From an uncultured Asticcacaulis sp. (GTDB lineage: Bacteria; Pseudomonadota; Alphaproteobacteria; Caulobacterales; Caulobacteraceae), in the NCBI GenBank assembly GCA_936940865.1, contig CAKZJB010000082.1, positions 1-64,000 on the forward strand: a stretch of 64,000 nt of DNA, in the 5' to 3' direction. The notes under the pieces were generated by a model that had not been told where the DNA came from, ran no database searches, and saw only the letters and a list, made by a program, of their open reading frames with translations. Position numbers and translations under genes: made by a program. Of the stretch, positions 37,840 to 47,855 are shown piece after piece; position 1 is the stretch's first letter, and every line of letters begins with the position of its first letter.

Positions 37840-38397
37840 ATGGCCGCCAAGCTCAGCAATCTCAAAGTCGCCATTCTCGCCACCGATGGATTCGAGGAAT
37901 CGGAACTGCGCAAGCCCCGCGAGGCCCTCGACAAAGCCGGCGCGAAGACCATTGTCGTCTCGCAGCGAAGCGGAGATATTCGCGGCTGGTCGATGCGCGA
38001 CTGGGGCGACCCGGTCCGCGCCGATGCGACGCTGGATCAGGCCGACCCGGCCGATTTCGATGCCCTGATGCTGCCGGGCGGCGTGATCAATCCCGACCGT
38101 CTGCGCATCGACCCCCGCGCCGTCGCCTTCGTGAAGGCCTTCGTCGATGCCAACAAGCCGATCGCCGCCATCTGCCACGGGCCCTGGACCCTGATCAACG
38201 CCGGCGGCGTCAAGGGCAAGCGCATGACGTCGTGGGCGTCGCTGGAAGCCGACCTGACCAATGCCGGCGCCCATTGGGTCGATGAACCGTGCGTGACCGA
38301 CGGCACCCTGGTCACCAGCCGCCGGCCGGACGATCTCCCGGCCTTCAACGAAGCGATGATCGCCCTCTTCGCGCAGCGCGTCAGAATGCCGATGTAG
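37840..38397 (+). CDS. DJ-1/PfpI family protein (type 1 glutamine amidotransferase-like)
   Basis: VAILATDGFEESELRKPREAL, PIAAICHGPWTLINAGGVKGKRMTSW. Confidence 0.92.
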   Translation: MAAKLSNLKVAILATDGFEESELRKPREALDKAGAKTIVVSQRSGDIRGWSMRDWGDPVRADATLDQADPADFDALMLPGGVINPDRLRIDPRAVAFVKAFVDANKPIAAICHGPWTLINAGGVKGKRMTSWASLEADLTNAGAHWVDEPCVTDGTLVTSRRPDDLPAFNEAMIALFAQRVRMPM

Positions 38398-39448
38398 GCG
38401 TCTTCCGCGCTCCGTCCGCGCGCGGCGCGGGGCGGTTTGCCTGCAACATCTCGACCGCCGTATCCGCCTCGGCTTCAAGCGCCGCGGGCTGATAGACCAT
38501 CCCCATATGCCCGACGCCCTTCAGGACGGTTACCGGGATGGCGGGATTGACCGCGGCAAAGGCGCCGGGATACGCCTCGGCGTGGAACAGTTCGTCGTCG
38601 GCGCCGATCAGCACGCGCGTCGGGGCGCGGATGGCCGCTATCGCAGGCTGCCACTTGCGCGGCAGGTTGGCCGATGCCAGAAGTGCGTGGCTATAGGTGC
38701 GCGGACGCATGTTGCGATCGCCGTCCGGAACCGCCATGGCCAGCACGGTCATATGGTCGAATACCGTGATGCCGATAGTGTCGAGGATGGTCAGCACGAC
38801 GATCCGGGGTACGCTGACGCTGGTCCAGCCCCCCTCGTTCGGCCGGTCCATGGCCGTCCCCGGCGCGATAAAGGGCGACAAGGCCAGATAGGCGTCGTAA
38901 TTCTTCGCATAGCGGGCCATGCCAGCCGTCCGCAGAATTGTCGATCCGCCCATGGAATGTCCCAGAAGCAGCCGCCTTTCGCCGGGATGCTCACGCGCCG
39001 CCAGCTTCGCGAAGTCCTCCAGATCGTCCTCATACTGGCCGCGATAGACGATGTCGCCCAGCCTTCCGCCCGGTCCACGGCTTAGGCCATGGCCGCGCAG
39101 ATCGATCGAGTAGACGGTAATTCCGCGCGCCGACAGCGCCGAGGCTACGCCATGCATGGCCACCGTTGTGCCGGACGAACCGTGTACCACCACGGCCACG
39201 CCGCCGCCGGGCGTTCCGGGATAGTAGCGATAGGACAGGGCGTTGCCGTCGCGCGCCGTCATGAAGCGTGCGGCAGGCTCTGCCATCGCGAAGGCCTTCA
39301 GCGGATCGCCGGCCTTCTGGATGGCGGCGATGGGCGCCGGCACCTTTGGCGCAGTGAAGACCAGGATGCCGCCGGCGACGGCAGCCATGACCACCGGCGC
39401 GATGATCAGGCTGCGAAGAATGTGTTTGGCGATAGGTTGCAAGCGCAT
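38381..39448 (-). CDS. alpha/beta hydrolase (lysophospholipase-like)
   Basis: VVVHGSSGTTVAMH, SIDLRGHGLSRGPGG, LLGHSMGGSTILR. Confidence 0.9.
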   Translation of the reverse strand: MRLQPIAKHILRSLIIAPVVMAAVAGGILVFTAPKVPAPIAAIQKAGDPLKAFAMAEPAARFMTARDGNALSYRYYPGTPGGGVAVVVHGSSGTTVAMHGVASALSARGITVYSIDLRGHGLSRGPGGRLGDIVYRGQYEDDLEDFAKLAAREHPGERRLLLGHSMGGSTILRTAGMARYAKNYDAYLALSPFIAPGTAMDRPNEGGWTSVSVPRIVVLTILDTIGITVFDHMTVLAMAVPDGDRNMRPRTYSHALLASANLPRKWQPAIAAIRAPTRVLIGADDELFHAEAYPGAFAAVNPAIPVTVLKGVGHMGMVYQPAALEAEADTAVEMLQANRPAPRADGARKTPTSAF

Positions 39449-39566
39449 GGAAAATCCCTTGTTGGCGCGGTTGACCCCGCTTGCCTAGGCCGCCGCCGGC
39501 ATTTAAGTCTCACGCGTTTTCGCCGTTGGTCGCCATCTTTCGCGACTGGCAGACCCTGGGGGCCTG

Positions 39567-40331
39567 ATGACGCTCTTCACCTTCCGTTCGGCGCCGGTCC
39601 TGCCCTGGCGCGCCCTGGTCGGCCTGCCCCTGATCGGTCTGGTGCTGGGCCTGATCGGGCCCTTCGGCAGCTATTCCGGCATGAACCCGGCCGAACGCAT
39701 CGGCCATTTCATGCTGTGCGCGACGCTGATCGGCGCGGCCTCGCTGATCATTTCCTATGCCGTGGCGCGGCGGTTCTTCCAGGGGTACTGGCCCTTGTGG
39801 GCGGCGCTGCTGGTCGATATCGTCCTGACCCTGCCAGGCGCGGCCGTCGTCTATCTCAGCCTGCACCTGATCGTTCCGAACGTCGCCGCGCATCTGGTGC
39901 CCGCCCAGTTGCTGTGGCAGAACCTGCTGCTGGCGCTCGTTTTCCGGGCCGTCAGCCTGCTGGTCTCGTGGGTGCGCATCCGCGACGGCGGCCAGGTCGA
40001 AACTTCTGCCCCGCCCGTCGAAGCTGTTTCCGGTCTTCGCGCCAAACTGCCGCGAACCTTGCGCGCCGAACCCATTCTGGCCCTGTCGTCCGAAGACCAC
40101 TACCTGCGTGTCCATACGCCCAAAGGCGAGGCCCTGATCCATATGACGCTGGCCGAAGCGGTGGCCGGCCTGCCGCACGGCTTTCGGATTCACCGCTCCC
40201 ACTGGGTGGCGGGTTCGGCGATCCGGTCCGCCGACGCCAGCAGGGTCGAGCTGGTGACCGGCCTGAGCCTGCCGCTTAGCCGCCATCGCCGCAAAGCCTT
40301 CGACCAGTGGCTGGGCGCGACGGGAGGCTGA
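39567..40331 (+). CDS. membrane-anchored LytTR family DNA-binding regulator
   Basis: Four TM helices followed by LytTR domain (ALSSEDHYLRVHTPKGEALIHMTLAEAVAGLPHGFRIHRSHWV). Confidence 0.88.
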   Translation: MTLFTFRSAPVLPWRALVGLPLIGLVLGLIGPFGSYSGMNPAERIGHFMLCATLIGAASLIISYAVARRFFQGYWPLWAALLVDIVLTLPGAAVVYLSLHLIVPNVAAHLVPAQLLWQNLLLALVFRAVSLLVSWVRIRDGGQVETSAPPVEAVSGLRAKLPRTLRAEPILALSSEDHYLRVHTPKGEALIHMTLAEAVAGLPHGFRIHRSHWVAGSAIRSADASRVELVTGLSLPLSRHRRKAFDQWLGATGG

Positions 40332-40428
40332 GGCCTTGCGCCGCCCTTATGTCGGGCCGCCCCGATCACAATCGCCGTGAAACGCCCGCGTCTGCTTCAA
40401 TCGGCGTCCAGACCCACGGGAGACACCG

Positions 40429-40647
40429 ATGAACACCGCGCCATCGCAAGACACGCACAGCTTCGCCCTCGACCGCAAGGACCTCAAGGCCGTCCTCGTC
40501 CTGGCCCTGCTCGGCGCCTTCATGAGCATCATCTTCGCCATGGCCGGCGCCCTGATGTCGCTGGCCTATCTGGTGCTGTTCGGCATCGCCGCCGCCGGGT
40601 TGGGCGTGATCGCCTTCAACTGCCTGCGCGGGCTCAGGACGGCCTGA
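40429..40647 (+). CDS. hypothetical small membrane protein (72 aa)
   Basis: Two hydrophobic segments, ATG with GGGAGA upstream. Confidence 0.55.
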   Translation: MNTAPSQDTHSFALDRKDLKAVLVLALLGAFMSIIFAMAGALMSLAYLVLFGIAAAGLGVIAFNCLRGLRTA

Positions 40648-41215
40648 CCCGGGCCGGATTGCCGACGGCCGTGGCGCCCGCGGGCACATCCTTCGTCACC
40701 ACGCTGCCGGCGCCGACAACGGCGCCCTCGCCGATCGTCACGCCCGGCAGGATGATCGCCCCCGCTCCGATCCACGCCCCCTCGTGAATGGTTACCGGCC
40801 GCCCGGGCTCCAGCCACCGCCGGCGCTCCAGCACGTCACGCGGATGGTCCGCGGTGATGATCTGCACACCCGGACCGAACAGGACATGATCGCCGATGTC
40901 GACCCGGGCGACATCGAGAATGGTGCAGTTGAAGTTGAAGAAGACGTCGTGCCCCAGCCGGATATTGTAGCCGAAGTCGCAGAAGAACGGCGGACGGATG
41001 CGCGTGGTGTGCCCGACCGCGGCGAACAGATCTTTCAGCATGGCAAACTGGTCGTCATGGGCCATGGCCGGCTGGCCGTTGTACCGCGCCATCCAATAGG
41101 CAACGCGCTGCTGGTCCGCCGCCAGTTCCGGGCAGGCCGCGATATAGCGCTCGCCCGCCAGCATCTTGTCCTTTTCGGTGCGCAATACCGGACGGTGGCA
41201 ATCCCCGCGCGGCAT
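40634..41215 (-). CDS. maa: maltose O-acetyltransferase-like (hexapeptide) acetyltransferase
   Basis: MLAGERYIAACPELAADQQRVAYWMARYN; FFCDFGYNIRLGHDVFFNFNCTILDVA. Confidence 0.88.
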   Translation of the reverse strand: MPRGDCHRPVLRTEKDKMLAGERYIAACPELAADQQRVAYWMARYNGQPAMAHDDQFAMLKDLFAAVGHTTRIRPPFFCDFGYNIRLGHDVFFNFNCTILDVARVDIGDHVLFGPGVQIITADHPRDVLERRRWLEPGRPVTIHEGAWIGAGAIILPGVTIGEGAVVGAGSVVTKDVPAGATAVGNPARVRPS

Positions 41216-41218
41216 GAG

Positions 41219-42328
41219 TCATGCCCTCCCGGTCAGGGGCCGCAGAGCGCGGCGAACCGGCTCGTCGTAGATCTTCAGCGCCAGCCAGGCGAAAACCGTG
41301 ACGATGACGAAGGCCGCCGTACCCGCCATGCAGGCCGTCGTCAGAGGCGGTTTGCGGAAGGTCACGAAATTCATGTAGATGAACAGGAAGGGAAAATGCA
41401 GGATATAGAGCGGATACGAAATCCGGCCGGCGAACTTGCACAGCGCCATTTCCAGCCTGCCGATCTGCGAATGCGCGCCGCACAGGATGACGATCGGGAA
41501 GATGATGATGGCGGCGAACGCTTCATAAAGACCGTTGCCGTGCGCGATCTCCTTCGGCACCAGCGGCACGGCGAAAACAGCGGTCAGGATGACGGTCAGC
41601 ACGATCCAGCCCGGACGCACCTTCGGAAAGCGATCCCGCACGCGGTACAGCCACAGGCCCATGGTGAAGGAGAATCCCATCCGCGTCGGCGCCCCCCAGA
41701 TGCTGTCCCAGGCTGAGCCCTGATCCATGCTGTTGGAATGCCAGACCATGTTGACCAGGAAACCGGCCGCGACCAGCACCACCAGCCCCAGAAGCCAGGT
41801 GTTGAGCCGGCGCAGGATCAGTGCATAAAAGATATTGCCGATATATTCCTGCATCAGGCTCCAGGCCGGGCTGTTCAGGCTGTGGCTGTCGGTCCAGCGG
41901 TTGGGCAAGGGCGCATGGGGCAGCACGAGGCAGGCCATGGCGAAGTCGAACAGCACCGTCGCCAGCGGAATGGCTTTCTGGTTCGTGGCGAAGGGATCGA
42001 GCGTAAAGCTCAGCAGGCCGAGCACCGCCCCCAGCAGGACCAGCGGATGCAGCCGCACCAGCCGGATGGTGAAGAACTGCATCGTCGACATGGTCTTCCG
42101 CCGGTCGTCATAGGCATAGGCAACGACAAAACCCGACAGACCGAAGAAGAAGTCGACCGCCAGCGCCGCGTGATGCAGCAACTGGCCGGTATCGGCCCAG
42201 CTGACGGTCATGCCCATGATGTGGAACAGCACGACCATGACCGCGGCGCTGCCGCGCAGGCCGTCAAGGACTTCGTAGTGGGATTTTCCGGCGGCGGTGG
42301 TGTCGGCGGCAATGGCGGAATCGGACAT
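41219..42328 (-). CDS. acyltransferase family (AT3) membrane protein
   Basis: YEVLDGLRGSAAVMVVLFHIMG; multi-TM; ISYPLYILHFPF. Confidence 0.9.
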   Translation of the reverse strand: MSDSAIAADTTAAGKSHYEVLDGLRGSAAVMVVLFHIMGMTVSWADTGQLLHHAALAVDFFFGLSGFVVAYAYDDRRKTMSTMQFFTIRLVRLHPLVLLGAVLGLLSFTLDPFATNQKAIPLATVLFDFAMACLVLPHAPLPNRWTDSHSLNSPAWSLMQEYIGNIFYALILRRLNTWLLGLVVLVAAGFLVNMVWHSNSMDQGSAWDSIWGAPTRMGFSFTMGLWLYRVRDRFPKVRPGWIVLTVILTAVFAVPLVPKEIAHGNGLYEAFAAIIIFPIVILCGAHSQIGRLEMALCKFAGRISYPLYILHFPFLFIYMNFVTFRKPPLTTACMAGTAAFVIVTVFAWLALKIYDEPVRRALRPLTGRA

Positions 42329-42400
42329 GGGGTCTCGCATCGGGATTATGGTCCGAATGATCGCGCGAATGACTGCGCTGTCAATTTTACGGCCGTTTCG

Positions 42401-42414
42401 TGAAACCGCTTTCA
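42401..42414. promoter_or_regulatory. Candidate LacI-family operator
   Basis: TGAAACCGCTTTCA near-palindrome in the acyltransferase/lacI divergent intergenic region. Confidence 0.45.
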
Positions 42415-42591
42415 TGGTAATCGGTTTCTTGTGCGCATGCGAGATACCTTGCCTGCCCGCCGACAGAGCAATCCGGCCCGCCCAAATTGTGTCATAATCA
42501 CAACAGTCAACCATCTTTTTATAGATTGCATTGCGCGTTATGGTGACCGGTGACGGCCGACCTGTTCAATAAGCGGCCGCGGGGACAGTTC

Positions 42592-43617
42592 ATGAGCGTG
42601 CGGAAAACCATCTACGACGTCGCGGTACTGGCGGGCGTCAGCGAGGCGACCGTATCGCGCGTGCTGAACAACAATCCGCGCGTCTCGGCCGAGAACCGTG
42701 AGCGCGTGCTGACCGCCGCCAGGGCCCTGCGCTTCAAGCCCAATGCCCAGGCGCGCCTGCTGGCCGGCGGACGCCCGCATACGGTCATGCTGGTTCATCC
42801 GACCTCCAGCAAGCCGCCGACCTGGTATTTCCAGCTCCTCGAATCCGGGGCGCTGCGCGCCTGCGGCCAGCACGGCCTGCGCCTGCAGAACCATTTCGTC
42901 TTTCCGGACTCGGTCCGCCGCGACGCCGCCATCCTGCACCCCGTCGACAACGGCGAATGCGACGGCGTCGTCCTGGCGGCGCCGTTTTCCGACGATCCGC
43001 TGATCATCCGCGCCCTGCAACTGCGCCACATTCCGCTGATCCTGCTGGCCTCGGGCCACGCCACGCGCGGCCTGGCGGCCGGCGTCGGCATGGACGACGA
43101 AGCCGCCGGTTACGAAATGGCCAGCTACCTGCTGAAACTCGGCCACCGCCGCTTCGCCTTCGTGCTCGGCCTCAAGGACCACCTGTCGGCGGCGGAACGG
43201 TTCGACGGCGCCCGGCGCGCCCTGTCCGAGGCCGGACTCGATGCCTCGGCCATGCCAGGGCTGGAAGGCGGCCTGAACTTCGACTACGGCTTCGATGCCT
43301 TTCACCGCATCATGGCGTCCGGCTACAGACCCACGGCGGTCATCTGCGCCAACGACGAATCCGCCGCCGGCGCCATCCATGCCGCACACCAGCACGGCCT
43401 CTGCCTGCCCCGGGACATGACGATCACAGGCTTCGACGACGCACCATTTGCCCGGCTCCTGTCGCCGCCCCTGACCACCATCTCCCAGGCCATCGACACC
43501 ATGGCCGCACGCGCCGTCGACATCCTGGTCGACGTCATCAAGACGGTCGACCGCCCCTATGAAACGGTCAAGCCGCGCCTGGTGGTTCGCGCCTCCGCGG
43601 CCCCGCCCCGCGATTAG
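42592..43617 (+). CDS. LacI family transcriptional regulator
   Basis: TIYDVAVLAGVSEATVSRVLNNNPRVSAENRERVLTAARAL; periplasmic-binding-like domain. Confidence 0.95.
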   Translation: MSVRKTIYDVAVLAGVSEATVSRVLNNNPRVSAENRERVLTAARALRFKPNAQARLLAGGRPHTVMLVHPTSSKPPTWYFQLLESGALRACGQHGLRLQNHFVFPDSVRRDAAILHPVDNGECDGVVLAAPFSDDPLIIRALQLRHIPLILLASGHATRGLAAGVGMDDEAAGYEMASYLLKLGHRRFAFVLGLKDHLSAAERFDGARRALSEAGLDASAMPGLEGGLNFDYGFDAFHRIMASGYRPTAVICANDESAAGAIHAAHQHGLCLPRDMTITGFDDAPFARLLSPPLTTISQAIDTMAARAVDILVDVIKTVDRPYETVKPRLVVRASAAPPRD

Positions 43618-43689
43618 TTTCTTGTCCTTCCGCACTGGAAGGAATCGCCGCGGGTGGCCATATAGGCGCGACAGCGACAGGAGCCTGCG

Positions 43690-44661
43690 ATGGTTACAGC
43701 GATCCGCGTTCATGCCCTGGGCGGGCCCGAAGTGCTCGTTCCCGAGGAGGTCGAGATCGACCCGCCGGGCCCGGGCGAGGTCCTGGTCCGCCACACCGCC
43801 ATCGGCGTCAACTTCATCGACACCTATTTCCGCACCGGGCTTTACAAGACGCCCCTGCCGCTCACGCCCGGCAACGAGGCTGCCGGCGTCGTCGAGGCCG
43901 TGGGCGACGGCGTCACGGACATCACGATCGGCCAGCGCGTCGTCTACATGCACGGCCCGGGCGCCTATGTGCAGAAGCGGCTGGTGCCCGCCGAAAAGCT
44001 GATCCCCATCCCTGAAGGCATCCCCGACGAAGTCGCGGCCGCGGTGCTCCTCAAGGGCCTGACGGCGCAGTACCTCCTGCGCCGGACGTTCAAGGTCGAG
44101 GCCGGCCACACCCTGCTGGTCCATGCGGCCGCCGGTGGCGTCGGCCTTATCCTGGGCCAATGGGCCAAGCACCTGCACGCCACGGTCATCGGAACGGCGG
44201 GCTCCCCGGAAAAAGTCGAGTTGGCGCTGAAGAACGGCTACGACCACGTCATCGACTATCGTCAGGAGGATTTCGTCGCGCGCGTGCTCGACCTGACGCA
44301 CGGCCGCAAGGTCGATGTCGTCTACGATTCGGTGGGCAAGGATACCTTCCCCGCTTCGCTCGACGTCATCAAGCCGCTGGGCCTGTTCGTGACCTTCGGC
44401 CAGTCGTCCGGCCCGATCCCGCCGGTCGATCTTGGCATTCTCAACGCCAAAGGATCGCTCTTCGTCACCCGGCCGTCGCTGTTCGCCTACATGAGTTCGC
44501 GCGATGTCCTGCTGGCGGCGGCCAACGAACTGTTCGACCTGATCGGGCGCGGCGTCATCACCGTCGCCGTCAACCAGCGCTTTCCGCTCACGGAGGCCCG
44601 GGCCGCGCATGAGGCGCTGGAAAGCCGCGCCACCACTGGGACGACGGTGCTGATCCCATGA
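43690..44661 (+). CDS. qor: quinone oxidoreductase
   Basis: GEVLVRHTAIGVNFIDTYFRTGLY, LLVHAAAGGVGLILGQWAKHL. Confidence 0.92.
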   Translation: MVTAIRVHALGGPEVLVPEEVEIDPPGPGEVLVRHTAIGVNFIDTYFRTGLYKTPLPLTPGNEAAGVVEAVGDGVTDITIGQRVVYMHGPGAYVQKRLVPAEKLIPIPEGIPDEVAAAVLLKGLTAQYLLRRTFKVEAGHTLLVHAAAGGVGLILGQWAKHLHATVIGTAGSPEKVELALKNGYDHVIDYRQEDFVARVLDLTHGRKVDVVYDSVGKDTFPASLDVIKPLGLFVTFGQSSGPIPPVDLGILNAKGSLFVTRPSLFAYMSSRDVLLAAANELFDLIGRGVITVAVNQRFPLTEARAAHEALESRATTGTTVLIP

Positions 44662-45212
44662 CGGCGGCCTTTATCCTGGCCGGAGGACGCGCCACCCGCA
44701 TGGGCGGCATGAAGGCGCTGGCGCCGTGGAACGGCGCAAGTCTGATCGAAGCCGTCATCGGGCGCATCGCCCCCCAGGTAACGGCCCTGGCGCTCAACGC
44801 CCGGCCGGACCAGGCCGAGGCGCTGAGCCTGTTCCGCCTCCCCGTCCTCGTCGACGATCTGCCCCTGGCCGACCTTGGTCCCCTGTCCGGCGTACGCACG
44901 GCGCTGCTATGGGCCAGTGGCCTCGGCGAAGATCATGTGATTACCGCACCGTGCGACATGCCGAGCTTGCCTGCCGACATGGTCGCGCGCCTGATGGCCG
45001 TGGAGGCGGCCGATATCGTTTACTTTGCCGGCGTGCGCGACCATCCCCTGTGCGCACGCTGGAATATCGGCATGCTGCCGGTGCTCGATGCGGCACTCGC
45101 GGCTGCCAAAGCCGATGGCGGCCTGACCGTCATGCGTTTTGTCGAGCGCCACGGCGCCATCAGGCTGCCGACGGGCGACGACGCGGCCTTCGCCAACATC
45201 AACGCGCTATAA
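44658..45212 (+). CDS. mobA: molybdenum cofactor guanylyltransferase-like
   Basis: AFILAGGRATRMGGMKAL, ITAPCDMPSLPADMVARL. Confidence 0.8.
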   Translation: MTAAFILAGGRATRMGGMKALAPWNGASLIEAVIGRIAPQVTALALNARPDQAEALSLFRLPVLVDDLPLADLGPLSGVRTALLWASGLGEDHVITAPCDMPSLPADMVARLMAVEAADIVYFAGVRDHPLCARWNIGMLPVLDAALAAAKADGGLTVMRFVERHGAIRLPTGDDAAFANINAL

Positions 45213-46776
45213 GCGCCTCCAGCGCCGGTATATGGTCGGCCTCCTGCGCCGGCTTGTCCCAGCGGATGCGGTTGATGCGCGGAAAGCGCAGGGCATAGCC
45301 CGACTTGTGCCGCGTCGAGCGATGAACGGCGTCGAAGGCGACTTCGAAGACCAGTTCCTTCTTCACCTCGCGCACCGGCCCGAAGGTCTGGATCGTGTTG
45401 TGGCGCACCCATTTGTCGAGTTCGACCAGCTCGGCGTCGGTAAAGCCGAAATAGGCCTTGCCGATCGGCAGGATCTGGTTGCCGCTCCATAGTCCGAAGG
45501 TGAAGTCGGAATAGAAGCTTGAGCGCTTGCCCGATCCGCGCTGGGCGTACATCAGGACAGCATCGACCAGTTTCGGGTTGATCTTCCACTTGTACCACGG
45601 CCCCGTCGGGCGTCCGGCGACGTAGGAACTGTCGCGACGTTTCAGCATGACGCCTTCGATGACCGGCGTGTTGACGACGCTGGCGCGCATATCCGCCAGC
45701 GCCTCGAAACTGTCGAAGGCCAGTTCGGGAGACAGCTTCATCGCGTCCGGTTTGTGGTGTGTCAGCGCGGCCTCAAGCAATGCGCGCCGCGCCGCATGGG
45801 GTTGCGGCCGGACGTCTTCGCCTTCCAGCGCCAGAACGTCGTAGACGATGATGCCTGCCGGGTAATCGGCGATCAGCTTCGATGACGGCGCCTTGCGGCC
45901 GAGGCGCTGCTGCAGGTCGTTGAACGTCCCGTTCTTGTCACCGCGCATGACGATCAGCTCGCCGTCGAGCACGGCATGGAAGTTGAGATGCGCCAGGACG
46001 TCGGGAAAGGTGTGGCTGATATCGTCGCCCGTGCGCGTGAACAGCGCCCGGCCGAGCGGACTGTTGACGACCTGGACGCGGATCCCGTCATACTTCCATT
46101 CGGCGGCGTAGGCCTCCGGCGTAATCAGGCCGAAGTCCTTTTCGTCGAGCGGATGGGCCAGCATAACAGGTGTAAAGGTCAGCGCCTCGTGCACGGCCGG
46201 ACGCTCGCTCCGCCCCTCAAGCCACAAAAACAATTGTTCATACGGCAGATCTACGCCGTGCCACAACGTCTCGATGTCGTCGATCGGCTTGTCGCCGAAT
46301 TTCGCGAGGACTTGTTTTAACAGTCGTGCGGACACGCCAATACGCAGCGACTGCATGCCGATCTTGAGGAAGGCCCAGCGTTCGGGCGAGGTCATGCGGT
46401 CGAGCATGCCGGTGACGTACGCCGGCAAATCGGCTTTCGAGGTATGGCGCAGCGCATGGACGACGTCGGATAGCGACGGCAGATCTTCTGCTTCCGGTTC
46501 GCTATTTCCCGGCCACAGGTGGGCGACGGTTTCCGACAGCTCGCCGACATAGTCATAGCTCATCGACAGCAGGACCGGATCGACCCGTGCCCGGATCAGC
46601 TCCAGCACCATCGACCGCTTGAAATTGGGCAGCGACAGGTCGCCGGCAATGACGGCTACGGCATAGCCACGGTCGGGATCGGGCGTCGCCTTAAAATAGT
46701 CGAGCAGCAGCCGCTCCTTGGCGAGCGTCGACGGCTCGTAATAAAGCCGCTCCAGAAGTCGCGAAAAGGCCCTCAT
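45199..46776 (-). CDS. ATP-dependent DNA ligase (ligase-associated damage response type)
   Basis: EWKYDGIRVQ (KxDG), DGELIVM, GVMLKRRDSSYVAGRPTGPWYKWKINP; clustered with exonuclease/helicase/PdeM genes. Confidence 0.93.
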   Translation of the reverse strand: MRAFSRLLERLYYEPSTLAKERLLLDYFKATPDPDRGYAVAVIAGDLSLPNFKRSMVLELIRARVDPVLLSMSYDYVGELSETVAHLWPGNSEPEAEDLPSLSDVVHALRHTSKADLPAYVTGMLDRMTSPERWAFLKIGMQSLRIGVSARLLKQVLAKFGDKPIDDIETLWHGVDLPYEQLFLWLEGRSERPAVHEALTFTPVMLAHPLDEKDFGLITPEAYAAEWKYDGIRVQVVNSPLGRALFTRTGDDISHTFPDVLAHLNFHAVLDGELIVMRGDKNGTFNDLQQRLGRKAPSSKLIADYPAGIIVYDVLALEGEDVRPQPHAARRALLEAALTHHKPDAMKLSPELAFDSFEALADMRASVVNTPVIEGVMLKRRDSSYVAGRPTGPWYKWKINPKLVDAVLMYAQRGSGKRSSFYSDFTFGLWSGNQILPIGKAYFGFTDAELVELDKWVRHNTIQTFGPVREVKKELVFEVAFDAVHRSTRHKSGYALRFPRINRIRWDKPAQEADHIPALEALIAR

Positions 46777-47777
46777 TCGCTGTCGTCCTCATAGCCCAGA
46801 AGGTGCAGCGCCTGCGCCTTGAGACCGACTTTCGTGGCGTAGTGGACGAGCGCATCGTCGCGGCCATGCGTCACCCACACTTCGGGCGCGCCGACATCCA
46901 TGAGCGTCGCCGTCAGCTCGTCCCAATCGGCATGGTCCGACACCACCAGCGGCAGTTCGACGCCCTTCTGCTTGGCGCGCGCCCTGATGCGCATCCAGCC
47001 CGAGGCGGCCGCCGTCAGCACGTCGGGCAGCTTGCGCGACCAGCGGTCCTGCAGGGCCGACGGCGGACAGAGCACGATCTTTCCGGCGAGCGTTTTGGCG
47101 TTTTCCGCTGTCACGACCTCCCAGGCACCCAGATCAAGTCCGCAGTCCTGATAGAGCTCGCAAAGCCTCACCATGGCGCCGTGGAGATAGACGGTGTCCT
47201 CGTATCCGGCCGCGCGCAACGCCATCATCAACCGTTGACATTTGCCGAGCGCATAGACGCCGATCAGATGACAACGGTCGGGAAACTGCCTGAGCGACGC
47301 CAGAAGCCTGGCGATCTCGCTGTCGAGCGGCGGATGACGAAAGACGGGTAGCGCGAAGGTCGCCTCGGTGACGAAGACATCGCACGGCACCGGTTCGAAA
47401 GGCACGCAGGTGGGGTCGGGGCGGCGCTTATAATCGCCGGAAAAGACGATGCTGAAACCACCGTATTCCAGCCGCGCCTGGGCCGAACCCAGGATGTGGC
47501 CGGCAGGATGAAGGCTCAATTTTACACCCTTGATTTCGACCGTTTCGCCGTAAGCCAGCGGACATTCGGTACGGGCATGGTCGTCGCCGTAACGGGCGCG
47601 CATGATGGCCAGGGTCTCGGGCGTCGCGAATACGCGGCCGTGACCCGAACGCGCATGGTCGGCGTGGCCGTGGGTGACGATGGCGTCGGCCACCGGCTGC
47701 ACCGGGTCGATATAGACCGCCCCCGGCCGGCACAGCACGCCCCGGCGCGTGATCTCTATCCAGTCCTTAGGATGCAT
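46773..47777 (-). CDS. ligase-associated DNA damage response exonuclease (metallo-beta-lactamase fold)
   Basis: THGHADHARSGHG, HPAGHILGSAQ, VVSDHADWDEL. Confidence 0.92.
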   Translation of the reverse strand: MHPKDWIEITRRGVLCRPGAVYIDPVQPVADAIVTHGHADHARSGHGRVFATPETLAIMRARYGDDHARTECPLAYGETVEIKGVKLSLHPAGHILGSAQARLEYGGFSIVFSGDYKRRPDPTCVPFEPVPCDVFVTEATFALPVFRHPPLDSEIARLLASLRQFPDRCHLIGVYALGKCQRLMMALRAAGYEDTVYLHGAMVRLCELYQDCGLDLGAWEVVTAENAKTLAGKIVLCPPSALQDRWSRKLPDVLTAAASGWMRIRARAKQKGVELPLVVSDHADWDELTATLMDVGAPEVWVTHGRDDALVHYATKVGLKAQALHLLGYEDDSE

Positions 47778-47855
47778 TCTGCGCCTGAACCGTTCCCGCC
47801 GCCGCGGCGTATGCGGCAATTGCGTCCTTATCCTTCGTCCCCATATGATCGCTAC

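Noticed and set aside
42538-44610. 690-aa minus-strand ORF antisense to lacI/qor
   Set aside because: Shadow ORF without domain motifs; both plus-strand genes are unambiguous.
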